A stretch of DNA of 64,000 bases. It comes from Verrucomicrobiales bacterium (lineage in GTDB: Bacteria > Verrucomicrobiota > Verrucomicrobiia > Verrucomicrobiales > DEV007). The notes under the pieces are model-generated. The model was not told where the DNA came from. It saw only the letters and a program-made list of their open reading frames with translations, and searched no databases. A program made the position numbers and the translations under genes. Positions 25,610 through 34,519 of this stretch are shown here, one piece after another (positions within the stretch are counted from its first letter, which is position 1; each line of letters opens with the position of its first letter). The stretch is taken from the NCBI GenBank assembly GCA_028047635.1, contig JAOFXR010000002.1, positions 46,851-110,850 of the forward strand, given 5' to 3'.

Positions 25610-26788
25610 ATGTCGTTCGTCGAACATCTCAACGCGCTGCAATCCGGAGAGCCGCTTTCAGCGACACTTTCACGGTTTCAAAAGCTTATCGCCCCCACTG
25701 ACCAAAAGGGACTGGAATCAATTGCTGCCCGCTCCCAAGCGGAGACGAGAAAGAATTTTGGCAAAACCATGCGTCTATTCGCTCCGGTCTATGTTTCAAA
25801 TGAGTGCGTGAACAATTGTTCTTACTGTGGATTCTCACGGGACAACCCGATTCTACGAACCACTTTACGGGTCGATCAAGTCGTCAAAGAAGCCAGGTTT
25901 CTCTGCGATCAGGGATTTCGGAATATTTTACTGGTGGCCGGGGAACATCCTAAATTTGTCTCAGACGGCTATCTCGAGGAATGCATTGAAGCGCTTCGTG
26001 ATTTCGTCCCCACAATCGCCATCGAAGTCGGGCCGATGGAGCAACCCGAATATGTACCCATGGTGAAAGCGGGCTGTGAGGGGCTCGTCGTCTATCAGGA
26101 GACCTACAATCGTGAGGCCTACGCCCAGTATCACACCGCCGGCCCTAAGAAAAACTTCGACTGGCGCCTCGATTGTCCCGAGCGTGGCTACGATGCCGAA
26201 TTTCGTAGAATCGGAATCGGTGCACTCATGGGCCTCGCCGACTGGCGAGAGGAAGTGCTGCATCTCGCCGCGCACCTCGAATACCTTTACCGCACCTGTT
26301 GGAAATCGAGTTTCTCCATCAGTCTCCCCCGCCTCCGTCCTGCCGCAGGCGAGTTCGAACCGGAATTTCCGATGTCCGATGCTGAATTTGTTCAAGCGCT
26401 CTGTGCGTTTCGGATCTGCTTTCCCCAGGTAGGTATTGTTTTGAGCACTCGAGAATCACAGGCGTTACGCAATGCGATGTTCCCTCTCGGGATTACGACG
26501 ATCAGCGCAGGCAGCCACACCGAACCCGGAGGCTACACAGGAGAAGGCTCTGACGATGTCCACCTCACCGTAAAGGGACGCCGCGTCGAGACAGAGGCGA
26601 ATCCAAGTCCCCTCGCGAAAACGAATCATCAGCCCTGCGAGACCTCGGCGACCGGTCAGTTCGATATCGCCGACGAGCGGAGCCCCGCCGAAGTCGCCGA
26701 GTATTTGCGATCCATCCATTTGGAACCGGTCTGGAAAGACTGGGACGAGTCCATTTTGTCGACGCCCATTTCTCCTGCACTCTCATGA
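25610..26788 (+). CDS. thiH: 2-iminoacetate synthase ThiH
   Basis: The protein has 392 residues from MSFVEHLNALQSGEPL. The radical-SAM cluster motif C-x3-C-x2-C is in NECVNNCSYCGFSRDN. EVGPMEQPEYVPMVKAGCEGLVVYQETYN and SFSISLPRLRPAAGEFEP match ThiH, as does the C-terminal ISAGSHTEPGGYTG. It cleaves tyrosine to dehydroglycine for the thiazole ring of thiamine. It overlaps thiS by 4 bp (ATGA), so translation is coupled. No TPP riboswitch is recognisable in the short gap to acpP. Confidence 0.94.
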   Translation: MSFVEHLNALQSGEPLSATLSRFQKLIAPTDQKGLESIAARSQAETRKNFGKTMRLFAPVYVSNECVNNCSYCGFSRDNPILRTTLRVDQVVKEARFLCDQGFRNILLVAGEHPKFVSDGYLEECIEALRDFVPTIAIEVGPMEQPEYVPMVKAGCEGLVVYQETYNREAYAQYHTAGPKKNFDWRLDCPERGYDAEFRRIGIGALMGLADWREEVLHLAAHLEYLYRTCWKSSFSISLPRLRPAAGEFEPEFPMSDAEFVQALCAFRICFPQVGIVLSTRESQALRNAMFPLGITTISAGSHTEPGGYTGEGSDDVHLTVKGRRVETEANPSPLAKTNHQPCETSATGQFDIADERSPAEVAEYLRSIHLEPVWKDWDESILSTPISPALS

Positions 26789-26988
26789 AAATCACCTTGA
26801 ACGGGAAGTCTCACGAGGCAGACGAGAGTGTCGACACAGTGTCACAACTGATCGCCGGACTCGATATTGGAGAGCAACCCGTACTCGTAGAGCGCAACGG
26901 CGAAGCCGTCCTTGCCCGTGAATTCGATGCCGAACCTGTAAAAGATGGAGACATCATCGAAGTGATACGCATGGTCGCTGGCGGGTAG
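26785..26988 (+). CDS. thiS: Sulfur carrier protein ThiS
   Basis: The 67-residue ubiquitin-like protein starts MKITLNGKSHEADESVDTV and ends in the required Gly-Gly (IRMVAGG). The C-terminus is adenylated by ThiF and loaded with sulfur for thiazole formation. Its start overlaps the thiH stop. ThiG and ThiF are not in the window, so the pathway is split. Confidence 0.93.
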   Translation: MKITLNGKSHEADESVDTVSQLIAGLDIGEQPVLVERNGEAVLAREFDAEPVKDGDIIEVIRMVAGG

Positions 26989-27071
26989 GCTTTTTCGAGA
27001 CGAAGCTCTCGCTCGCGTAAAAGGATACGTTCCTTTGACTATTGTGAGCAAGATACAAAGCACCTCTTTCG

Positions 27072-27674
27072 TCACGCAAAAGTAGTCGTCACCAGCAACG
27101 CCCTGTTCAACTGACGCAAATACTCGTAACGCGGAATCTCACAACATCCGAATCGTTCGAGGTGTGTTGTCGTCCACTGCGTATCCAGCAGTTGAAAATT
27201 GCGCTCATTTAACCGCTCAACGAGAGCGGCAAGTGCCACTTTGGAAGCATCCGTCTCGCGACTGAACATCGATTCGCCAAAAAACGCACCGCCGATCGCA
27301 ATGCCATAGAGCCCCCCTTTGAGTTCGCCATCCCGCCAGCATTCAACAGAATGGGCATAACCCAGCTCAAAAAGCTTTTCGTAGCTGGAAATAATCTCGC
27401 GACTAATCCAGGTCGTGCTGCGATCGGCGCATCCGTTCAGCACTTCAGTGAAGGCCGTGTCCACCTTCACCTCAAAACGGTTCTTGCGAAGTGCCCGCTT
27501 CAACCCATGAGGGATATGAAATTGATCCAACGGAATCACGCCTCGGGGATCCGGTGAAAACCACCCAATCTCTCCCCGATTGTCCATCGCCATCGGAAAC
27601 ATACCACTGCGATAAGACGCGATGAGTACCGCCGGCCTAATGTAGCCTTCACGTGTAAAAATCGATTCTGACAT
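27072..27674 (-). CDS. aat: Leucyl/phenylalanyl-tRNA--protein transferase
   Basis: The 200-residue protein matches Aat: IRPAVLIASYRSGMFPMA, GEIGWFSPDPRGVIPLDQFHIP, STWISREIISSYEKLFELGYAHSVECW, GGLYGIAIGGAFFGESMFSRETDASKVAL and FQLLDTQWTTTHLERFG. It adds Leu or Phe to N-terminal Arg/Lys substrates for ClpS-ClpAP degradation (bacterial N-end rule). The gene is convergent with thiS and divergent from the aldolase gene. Confidence 0.94.
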   Translation of the reverse strand: MSESIFTREGYIRPAVLIASYRSGMFPMAMDNRGEIGWFSPDPRGVIPLDQFHIPHGLKRALRKNRFEVKVDTAFTEVLNGCADRSTTWISREIISSYEKLFELGYAHSVECWRDGELKGGLYGIAIGGAFFGESMFSRETDASKVALAALVERLNERNFQLLDTQWTTTHLERFGCCEIPRYEYLRQLNRALLVTTTFA

Positions 27675-27817
27675 GATCGCCTTCCACCCAAAATTAGGAT
27701 GTCAGCCAGCAACTGACAATGAAAATTCACTCTCTTTTGTCACTTTTTGAAAAGACGGTCAAAAAGGGCACAATCCTTGCTTGAAAATGAAATGATACCA
27801 GATTAAATGTCGATTCT

Positions 27818-28852
27818 ATGCCAGTAGCAACACCAAAACAGTTCGCAGCCATGTTGGATGCCGCCCAGGAGGGCGGTTACGCCTATCCGGCGATCAACTG
27901 CTCAAGCCTCGTCACGATTAACGCAGCTCTCAAAGCTTTCGCTGATCAAAAGTCCGACGGAATCATCCAGTTCTCCACCGGAGCCGGTCAATTCGCCTCG
28001 GGCCTCAATCACAAGAACACCGTCCTCGGAACGATCGCCCTGGCAGAGCTCACGCACCGCCTCGCCGAGCAGTATGACGTGCTTATCGCACTTAACACAG
28101 ACCACTGCCGCCCGCACGTTGCGCCTGATTTCCTCGACCCACTCATCGCCGCAACGGCTGAGCGTCGTGCTCGCGGAGAGAACAACCTTTTCCAGAACCA
28201 CATGCTCGATGCGTCGGAGCTTCCACTCGCAGAAAACATCGAGCTTTCCGAAAAGTATCTCGCGCTTTGTGCTGAGAACGAGATCATCCTCGAAGTCGAA
28301 GCCGGCGTGGTTGGCGGAGAAGAGGAGGGTGCCGCAGGAACAGAAGACACTCCTGCTGAAGATCTTTACACCTCTCCCGAGGACATGATGGCTGTATATG
28401 ACGCCCTCAATCCTCTCGGTCGTTTCACTTTCGCCGCGACTTTCGGTAACGTGCACGGTCACTACAAGCCGGGTGCGGTTAAGCTTCGTCCTGAAATCCT
28501 CAAGCAGGGTCAGGATGCAGTGATTGCCAAGCACGGCGCTGCGGCTGAGTTCGACCTCGTGTTCCACGGCGGTTCCGGTTCGACACTCGAAGAAATTCGC
28601 GAAACACTTGGTTACGGTGTCGTTAAGATGAATGTAGATACTGACACTCAGTATGCTTTCACTCGCCCCATCGCTGAGCACATGTTCAAGAATTACGACG
28701 GAGTGCTCAAGGTTGACGGTGAAATCGGCAACAAGAAAGCCTACGACCCACGCGCTTATCTCAAAGCAGGTGAAATCGGAATGGCAGCCCGCATCGGCGT
28801 TGCTTGCGAGGACCTCCTTTCATCCGGTAAGTCTATCGGCGGTCAGGTTTAA
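27818..28852 (+). CDS. fbaA: Class II fructose-bisphosphate aldolase
   Basis: The 344 residues show the class IIa aldolase pattern: YAYPAINCSSLVTINAALKAF, LIALNTDHCRPHV with zinc ligand His, ENEIILEVEAGVVGGEEEG, FGNVHGHYKPGAVKLRPEIL, LVFHGGSGSTLEEI with zinc ligand and phosphate-binding Gly-Ser, and VVKMNVDTDTQYAFTRPI. It cleaves fructose-1,6-bisphosphate in glycolysis or gluconeogenesis. It is a single gene with a strong terminator. Codon use is strongly C-ending, suggesting high expression. Confidence 0.95.
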   Translation: MPVATPKQFAAMLDAAQEGGYAYPAINCSSLVTINAALKAFADQKSDGIIQFSTGAGQFASGLNHKNTVLGTIALAELTHRLAEQYDVLIALNTDHCRPHVAPDFLDPLIAATAERRARGENNLFQNHMLDASELPLAENIELSEKYLALCAENEIILEVEAGVVGGEEEGAAGTEDTPAEDLYTSPEDMMAVYDALNPLGRFTFAATFGNVHGHYKPGAVKLRPEILKQGQDAVIAKHGAAAEFDLVFHGGSGSTLEEIRETLGYGVVKMNVDTDTQYAFTRPIAEHMFKNYDGVLKVDGEIGNKKAYDPRAYLKAGEIGMAARIGVACEDLLSSGKSIGGQV

Positions 28853-28874
28853 TCCCGACTAAGAAAGTCTTTAG

Positions 28875-28911
28875 AAAATCCCGGTTCGCTTCGTGCGGAT
28901 CGGGATTTTTT
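28875..28911 (+). terminator. Rho-independent terminator of the aldolase gene
   Basis: A 9-bp stem AAAATCCCG / CGGGATTTT with a 17-nt loop, ending in T6, lies 22 bases after the aldolase stop. Confidence 0.8.
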
Positions 28912-29066
28912 GCGTTCCGCCTGACGGGATTCATTCCCCAAACAGAGAGCTCTCATCGTTGAGTCGTAGCTCCGCCGATAGCGCGATAGTTCATCCCCTT
29001 AAAAAAGCCGTCATCCTGCCATTGTCATGTGTCTTGAATCATGGGACTCTCTCACCACCTAAATCT

Positions 29067-29918
29067 ATGAGACTGACACCATTTTTAATCCTCTGCGCTC
29101 TCGCTAACCTGACGATTGGTTCGTCAAGAGCGGATGAAGCCAAAAAGAAGGCTGCTGCCACAAAACCTAAACAGCATCCCACCGGCTACACAGACACGCC
29201 CTATCTGCCAGGTGGAAAGTGGCGCGTGCATGATGATGCCCGCCCGCGTCCCGAAGTCGTGACTCCCGGCAAAAATGCATCCAACGCACCCTCTGATGCG
29301 ATTGTTCTTTTCGACGGCAAAAATGCTGACGAATGGATTATGGAAAAAGACGGATCACCGGGCGATTGGATTGTTAAGGACGGCTACCTTGAGGTTCCTC
29401 CAAAAGGAACCGGAGTAGGCGGATACATCAGGACCAAGCGTGAGTTCGGAGATGTCCAGCTTCATATTGAGTTCGCAACACCGGAAAAGGTGGAAGGTAA
29501 CTCACAGGGGCGTGGCAATAGTGGCGTATTCTTCCTCGGGGCACACGAGCTCCAGGTGCTGGACTCCTACGAAAACGAATCCTACGCAGACGGCCAGGCT
29601 TCAGCGATCTACGGTTACAAGCCGCCACTGGTAAACGCCTGCCGCCCTCCCGGCGAATGGCAGACTTATGACGTGGTTTTTGAAGCACCCAAATGGGATG
29701 CAGAAGGAAACCTTCTCAAGAAAGCCTACATCACGGTGCTGCACAATGGTGTTCTCACCCATCACCGCCAGCCTTACCTCGGGCCATCGGGTCACAAATC
29801 GGTGGCCAATTACAACCGCGTTCTTGAAAGAGGTCCGCTCAAGTTGCAAAACCACAGCAACCCAACCCGCTTTCGCAACATCTGGATTCGCGAGCTGGAC
29901 TTCACGACGAATGATTAA
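29067..29918 (+). CDS. Secreted DUF1080 (3-keto-disaccharide hydrolase-like) protein
   Basis: The protein has 283 residues from MRLTPFLILCALANLTIGSS, a signal peptide ending near SRADE. The family features are IVLFDGKNADEWIMEKDGSP and WIVKDGYLEVPPKGTGVGGYIRTKREFGDVQLHIEF (split for length), then GNSGVFFLGAHELQVLDSYEN, WQTYDVVFEAPKW and NPTRFRNIWIREL. DUF1080 proteins are greatly expanded in PVC bacteria; some members hydrolyse 3-keto-glycosides. The frame is open 58 codons upstream but the signal peptide fixes the start. A terminator follows. Confidence 0.88.
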   Translation: MRLTPFLILCALANLTIGSSRADEAKKKAAATKPKQHPTGYTDTPYLPGGKWRVHDDARPRPEVVTPGKNASNAPSDAIVLFDGKNADEWIMEKDGSPGDWIVKDGYLEVPPKGTGVGGYIRTKREFGDVQLHIEFATPEKVEGNSQGRGNSGVFFLGAHELQVLDSYENESYADGQASAIYGYKPPLVNACRPPGEWQTYDVVFEAPKWDAEGNLLKKAYITVLHNGVLTHHRQPYLGPSGHKSVANYNRVLERGPLKLQNHSNPTRFRNIWIRELDFTTND

Positions 29919-29947
29919 TACTGAATTCGTTTAGACTTATTGTTTCG

Positions 29948-29981
29948 AAGGCCGGGTGCGGAAACGCTCCGGCCTTTTTTT
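29948..29981 (+). terminator. Rho-independent terminator of the DUF1080 gene
   Basis: Stem AAGGCCGG / CCGGCCTT with a loop of about 15 nt and T7 following, 30 bases after the DUF1080 stop. Confidence 0.85.
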
Positions 29982-30084
29982 GTGATACGGAATCGACAGC
30001 AGTGAGGATCCGTGACAAGAATTAACGATCAAATCAGATTCCAAATTAGCGACAGAAGCGAGTGCCCCAAGTCAAAAGAGTGAG

Positions 30085-31616
30085 GTGTTGGAGAACAAAC
30101 CTCCATTCAGAAACCTCGTTGCCGTATTTGTCCTCATGTTCATTGCGCAGACGATTGGAAGCGTTTTCAACATTCAATACAATCTGACGCATCTCACGCC
30201 ACTGCTTACTGAAAATCAAAAGCTCGCTTTCGGCAAAGGCATCTCTCTCTACAACGCAATTGCCTATCCGATTCTCGTTTTCCTGTGTGGCGTGTTTGTA
30301 TTCAGACTCTGGAAAGCACCCGCTTCCGAAGTCGAGCAAGGCAGGAACCAACGTCGGGTCGTGAATCTGCCTATCATGGCAACCATCATTGCGTCAGCGG
30401 GTTGGATTTTTTGTATTCCCGTCCTCCTCTCAGCACTTCAAAGAAGTGGTGATGAGATCAATCCGCATGTCTTTTTCCACCTCCCTGTTTCAGTGGGCGT
30501 CGCGATGTTCATCGCCCTGACAATCGGCTATTTCTCTATTGACTGCGCGCGACAGACACTGCTTTTCAAATACTTCTTTTCAGATACTAGTCCCAGCCGA
30601 ACCAAAGGGGCCTTCAAGCTCTCTATCTCCGGACGGGGAAACCTCTGGACCATCGCTGCCAGCATTTGCCCTATCCTGACACTTCTCCTACTCTTTCTCT
30701 CCCCTGCCCCTGACGCGAAGAACTTTAGCTTTGCAATCAGCGTCGCCGCAGTCGGGATCTTCTGTGCTGTTGTGAGCAGTGCCCTTATGGGGCGCCTCGT
30801 CGCCCGCCCCGTCGAGACCCTGCGAAATGCGGCACAGGCGATCGGCAAAGGCGATCGGCACAGGCGATCGGCAAAGGCGACCTCAATGTCCAACTCGACA
30901 ACATGCGGGCCGACGAATTAGGAGTCCTTGCCGACGAATTTAATTCTATGGTTGCCGGACTGCGGGAGAAGGAACACGTCACTAGTAGCTTCGGTCGCCA
31001 CGTTGGAGCCAAAATTGCGCATGAGTTACTCGAAGCAAAAGAAGAACTCTCAGGAGTCGATCGCATTCTCTCGGTGCTCTTTGCCGATATCCGTGCATTC
31101 ACGACTCGTTGTGAAAGTATGAGCCCGAAAGAGGCGGTTCGTCTTTTAAACCTCTATCACGAAACGATGACAGGGATTATCGAAGAAAACGGTGGAATTG
31201 TAAATCAGCTCATCGGGGATGGAATCATGGCGCTGTTTCGAGCCACTGGGAACGCCAGCCACCACGCCAATGACGCCACCAACGCCACCATCGCAATGAT
31301 TCGCGGCCTCGAAGATCGCAATAGTCGCCTTAAAAAAGAAGGTTACGCGGGAATTCGTATCGGTGTGGGCGTGAATACCGGACCCACCGTTGTCGGCACG
31401 ATAGGGTCTCCGATGCCCATGGAATAGACCGCGATCGGCGACACTCTCAATACAGCCGCCCGCATCGAAGGGCTCACTAAAGAAGTGGGCTGCGAAATTC
31501 TCATTTCCCAGGCGAGCTGGGAATCCTCCGATCCGAAACTCGACGCGAAGGAACTCGAGCCGATGGAAATTCGTGGTCGCCGCGACCATCTCTTGCTATA
31601 CCAAGTCAGTCACTGA
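30085..31616 (+). pseudogene. Membrane-bound class III adenylate/guanylate cyclase, broken twice
   Basis: A GTG at 30085 starts a protein with about six hydrophobic helices, a HAMP-like linker (NAAQAIGKGDLNVQLDNMRADELG once repaired) and a class III cyclase domain (SVLFADIRAFTTRCESM, NGGIVNQLIGDGIMALF, GIRIGVGVNTGPTVVGTIG, TAIGDTLNTAARIEG). A near-exact 26-bp tandem duplication (30831-30882) shifts the frame in the linker. A TAG at 31425-31427 replaces the Tyr expected in ME-Y-TAIGDT. Both lesions precede the catalytic-domain end, so no active cyclase is expected. Its TGA overlaps the next gene's ATG by one base. Confidence 0.85.
30831..30882 (+). repeat. 26-bp tandem duplication inside the cyclase gene
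   Basis: Two copies (30831-30856 and 30857-30882) differ at one position (T versus C at base 25). Each copy contains GGCGATCGGC-type sequence. Removing either restores the reading frame across the HAMP linker, since 26 is not a multiple of three. Confidence 0.9.
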
Positions 31617-32572
31617 TGTCCCGTTTTTTCGATCTTTCAATGCTGCCACTGGCAGCAGCTCTCACTCTAAGCAGCTGTTCGAACCGTCTCGTGCCTTATC
31701 ACGATCTTCTTGTTGGAAGTCCCGCGGCGGAGACAACTGCCCCCAAAGGGAAAGAAGTTCAGATCACCTATTTAGGGACCAACGGCTATGTCGTTAAGTC
31801 AAAAGATTCCACCATCGTGATTGATCCGTATTTGTCTTGAATACCGATGCGTGAAGTGGTCCTCAATGCACCGGTCACATCATCCCCGGCCATTGTCCGC
31901 AACGTGGCTGAAATGGCGGCAATCCCCCGCTCGATTGATGGTTTCCTCGTCACCCACGCCCACTTTGATCATCTCTTCGAAGTTCCGGCCATGCAACGCC
32001 AGTTCGGCGGCATCGTCATCGGATCGAAGACAGCGACCTTGCTCTCAGAGGCGAGCGGCATGTCCCGTCGATCACTCCGCCCTTCCCTTCCCGGTAAAAT
32101 ATACCGCGTCGGAAAAGCAAAGGTCCGTGTTCTTGATGCCGCGCACGACAAGGTCCTCGGCCGAATCTCCTATCCTGGATTGATCGACGAAGCTCTGCCG
32201 ACGCCTCCCTCAAGAGCCAAGGACTGGAAGATTGGCGTTCCCCTGGCCTATATCATTGAAATAGAAGGCCAACGAATCTATATCGAGTCCGGAGGCACCC
32301 CCGGATTCCTGCCGCCTGTTTCGGATGTCGATGTGGCGACTATCGGAGTCGCCGTAAAAGGCAGTCAGAAGCGCTATGCCGACGCAGTGAGACAACTCAA
32401 CCCGGAACTCATTATCGCGAGTCACCAGGACAATTTCTTCCTCCCTCTTTCGAGTGGATTTCAGTTCTCAGTCCTGTCGAACTTTCCCAGAGTCATCGCC
32501 ACCCACGAAAGCGAAGCGCTTCCTGGGAAACTGGTGGTGATGGATTATTTCCACACCCTGGAACTAAAGTAG
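31616..32572 (+). pseudogene. Lipoprotein-type metallo-beta-lactamase-fold hydrolase with in-frame TGA
   Basis: From ATG 31616 the protein has a lipobox (LAAALTLSSC). An MBL domain of UlaG-like type follows: VQITYLGTNGYVVKSKDSTIVIDPYLS, then TGA (31838-31840), then IPMREVVLNAP, FLVTHAHFDHLFEVPAM (metal motif HxHxDH) and RIYIESGGTPGF. The TGA stands where CGA (Arg) would fit, a single C-to-T change. The downstream part could in principle be made from ATG 31847 without the signal peptide. It probably formed an operon with the broken cyclase. Confidence 0.8.
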
Positions 32573-32637
32573 TCAGAGCGAAGAGAAAGGGGCGGGAAAA
32601 ATTCTCTCCGCCTCGCAACCAGACAAGTCCGTCTGAA

Positions 32638-32967
32638 TTAAAGTCCAGTGGAGCGAGGAGCGTCTTTCTTCGCCTCCGCTTTTGCTTTGGCAGGCTTCTC
32701 AGCCTTCTTTTCGGAGTGACCGTGGTCCTCTTTTTTATGATCCGCTTTGTGATGATCATCGTGACCACCCTTCTTGTGATCAGCATCATGGTGATCACCG
32801 TCATGATGCTTTTCATCGTCATGATTGCCCTCGTGATGGCCTTCACCATGATGCTCACCATGCTCCATATGGAGTCTTTTGGTGTTCTCAAATTCGTGAC
32901 GCTCGCAGCCTGCGAAAGCAAGGCCCGCAGCTCCAACCCAAATCATCAAATGACGCAGCGATTTCAT
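32638..32967 (-). CDS. His-rich putative lipoprotein (metal-binding)
   Basis: The 109 residues have a lipobox-type signal (GAAGLAFAGCERHEFENTKR). A His/Asp/Glu/Lys-rich tract follows (about 35-90, for example GDHHDADHKKGGHDDHHKAD), then a Lys/Ala tail (AEKPAKAKAEAKK). Such tracts bind Zn, Ni, Co or Cu in the periplasm. The start ERHEFENTKRLH looks more conserved than the tract. It is divergent from the sulfatase gene. Confidence 0.65.
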   Translation of the reverse strand: MKSLRHLMIWVGAAGLAFAGCERHEFENTKRLHMEHGEHHGEGHHEGNHDDEKHHDGDHHDADHKKGGHDDHHKADHKKEDHGHSEKKAEKPAKAKAEAKKDAPRSTGL

Positions 32968-33061
32968 GAGATTTCTTTACGCGTGGCGATGTCGTTTTGC
33001 AACTTCCAAGTTTTCTCATACAATGCAGGGTTCATCCCCCACTCTTAGAGCCTCCCTTTTC

Positions 33062-34468
33062 ATGAAACGCCCCAACATTCTTTGGTATTGCACTGATCAA
33101 CAACGCTTCGACACCATCGGAGCCCTCGGAAACACCTATGTCAAAACGCCAGTGATCGATTCCCTCGTTCAAAATGGCGCTGCTTTTACCCACACTTATT
33201 GTCAGAGCCCGATCTGCACCCCGAGCAGAAGCAGCTTCATGACGGGGCTTTACCCTTCCCGCTTGCATAGCACCCGCAATGGAAACGCCACCTTCCCCGA
33301 AGGCATCCCTCTCATCAGTAAGTTGATCGCTGATCAGGGATACGACTGCGGAATGATCGGAAAATTTCACATCCAGAGCTCAGGCCATCGCACTGAACCC
33401 CGTATCCCCGATGACGGGTTCACGACGTGGCAATTCAGCCATGCTCCACGCGACGACTGGCCCAAAGGGGAACACGACTATGCAGACTGGGTTCGTGAAC
33501 AAGGGGCCGACCTCACTGCGCTGCGGGCATCAGAAGACGGCGTCCCTGCAGAATTTCATCAAACCACTTGGGCGACGACAAGAGCCATCGAGTTCATCGA
33601 TAGACATGACGATGAGGAACCGTGGATGCTAAACATCAATGTCTACGATCCACATCCGCCTTTCATTCCGCCCAAAAGCTACGAATCAAAATTTGATCCC
33701 GAGGCAATGCCCGGGCCACACTTTCAGGAAAGTGATATCGAAGCTCAGGAGAAGCTGAAGGACGCCGATTTTCAAACCGGGTCACGGACACCTGAAGAGT
33801 GTGAAGCAAAAGACGCCCAGGCAAAATACTACGCGATGATCGCGTTGATCGATGACGAACTAGGTCGATTGCTCGAACACCTCAAAACGAGTGGGCAGGC
33901 CGACAATACACTCATCATTTTCACGAGCGACCACGGCGAAACCCTCGGTGATCACGGTCTCATGTTCAAAGGCTGCCGTTTCTACGAAGGGCTGATACGG
34001 GTTCCGCTGATTTTCCATTGGCCGGGCAAGGTGAATGGAGGCGAACAGTTTAGCCAACTCACTGAATTGCTCGATCTCTCAGCGACATTACTCGACTTTG
34101 CCGGAGCCCCGATTCCGAACTACCACCAGGGCCATAGTCTTCGTCCCCTCATCACGGGCAAAGAGGAAAAGGACACTCCCATTCGGGAAGCCGTCAGGTG
34201 TGAGTATTTTGATGCACTCGCTCCGAAATTTACTCAAGGCAACGGTACCTTTGCGACAATGTATCGTGATGAACGTTATAAGATTGTCGTTTATCACAGC
34301 CTCGGACTGGGCGAACTCTTTGATCTCGAATCCGATCCTCACGAGCACAAAAACCTCTGGGATCTCCCCGAACACGCCGAACTCAAAGCGTCTCTCATCC
34401 TCAAGAGCTTTAACGATCACGTCAATCTAACCACCGATGTGGGAGCCGAGCGGATCGCCCCAATGTGA
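33062..34468 (+). CDS. Sulfatase (type I, formylglycine-dependent)
   Basis: The protein has 468 residues from MKRPNILWYCTDQQRFDTIG. The formylglycine motif C-x-P-x-R is at Cys52 (ICTPSRSSFMTGLYPSR). Other sulfatase elements are MIGKFHIQ, WMLNINVYDPHPPFIPP and LIIFTSDHGETLGDHGLMFKG. It hydrolyses sulfate esters; substrates of this group are usually sulfated polysaccharides or choline-sulfate-like molecules. No signal peptide is seen from this start, so it appears cytoplasmic; the 32 extra residues from the upstream ATG at 32966 do not make a convincing signal. An activating enzyme is not in the window. Confidence 0.9.
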   Translation: MKRPNILWYCTDQQRFDTIGALGNTYVKTPVIDSLVQNGAAFTHTYCQSPICTPSRSSFMTGLYPSRLHSTRNGNATFPEGIPLISKLIADQGYDCGMIGKFHIQSSGHRTEPRIPDDGFTTWQFSHAPRDDWPKGEHDYADWVREQGADLTALRASEDGVPAEFHQTTWATTRAIEFIDRHDDEEPWMLNINVYDPHPPFIPPKSYESKFDPEAMPGPHFQESDIEAQEKLKDADFQTGSRTPEECEAKDAQAKYYAMIALIDDELGRLLEHLKTSGQADNTLIIFTSDHGETLGDHGLMFKGCRFYEGLIRVPLIFHWPGKVNGGEQFSQLTELLDLSATLLDFAGAPIPNYHQGHSLRPLITGKEEKDTPIREAVRCEYFDALAPKFTQGNGTFATMYRDERYKIVVYHSLGLGELFDLESDPHEHKNLWDLPEHAELKASLILKSFNDHVNLTTDVGAERIAPM

Positions 34469-34519
34469 TTAAACGGTCGATAATGCCTAAGACATCGTCC
34501 CGGCATTCAGGGGCGCCCT

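Noticed and set aside
31838..31840. Second selenocysteine codon (TGA in the MBL lipoprotein)
   Set aside because: The position fits Arg (CGA), not Cys, and is not a catalytic site, so a nonsense mutation is simpler.
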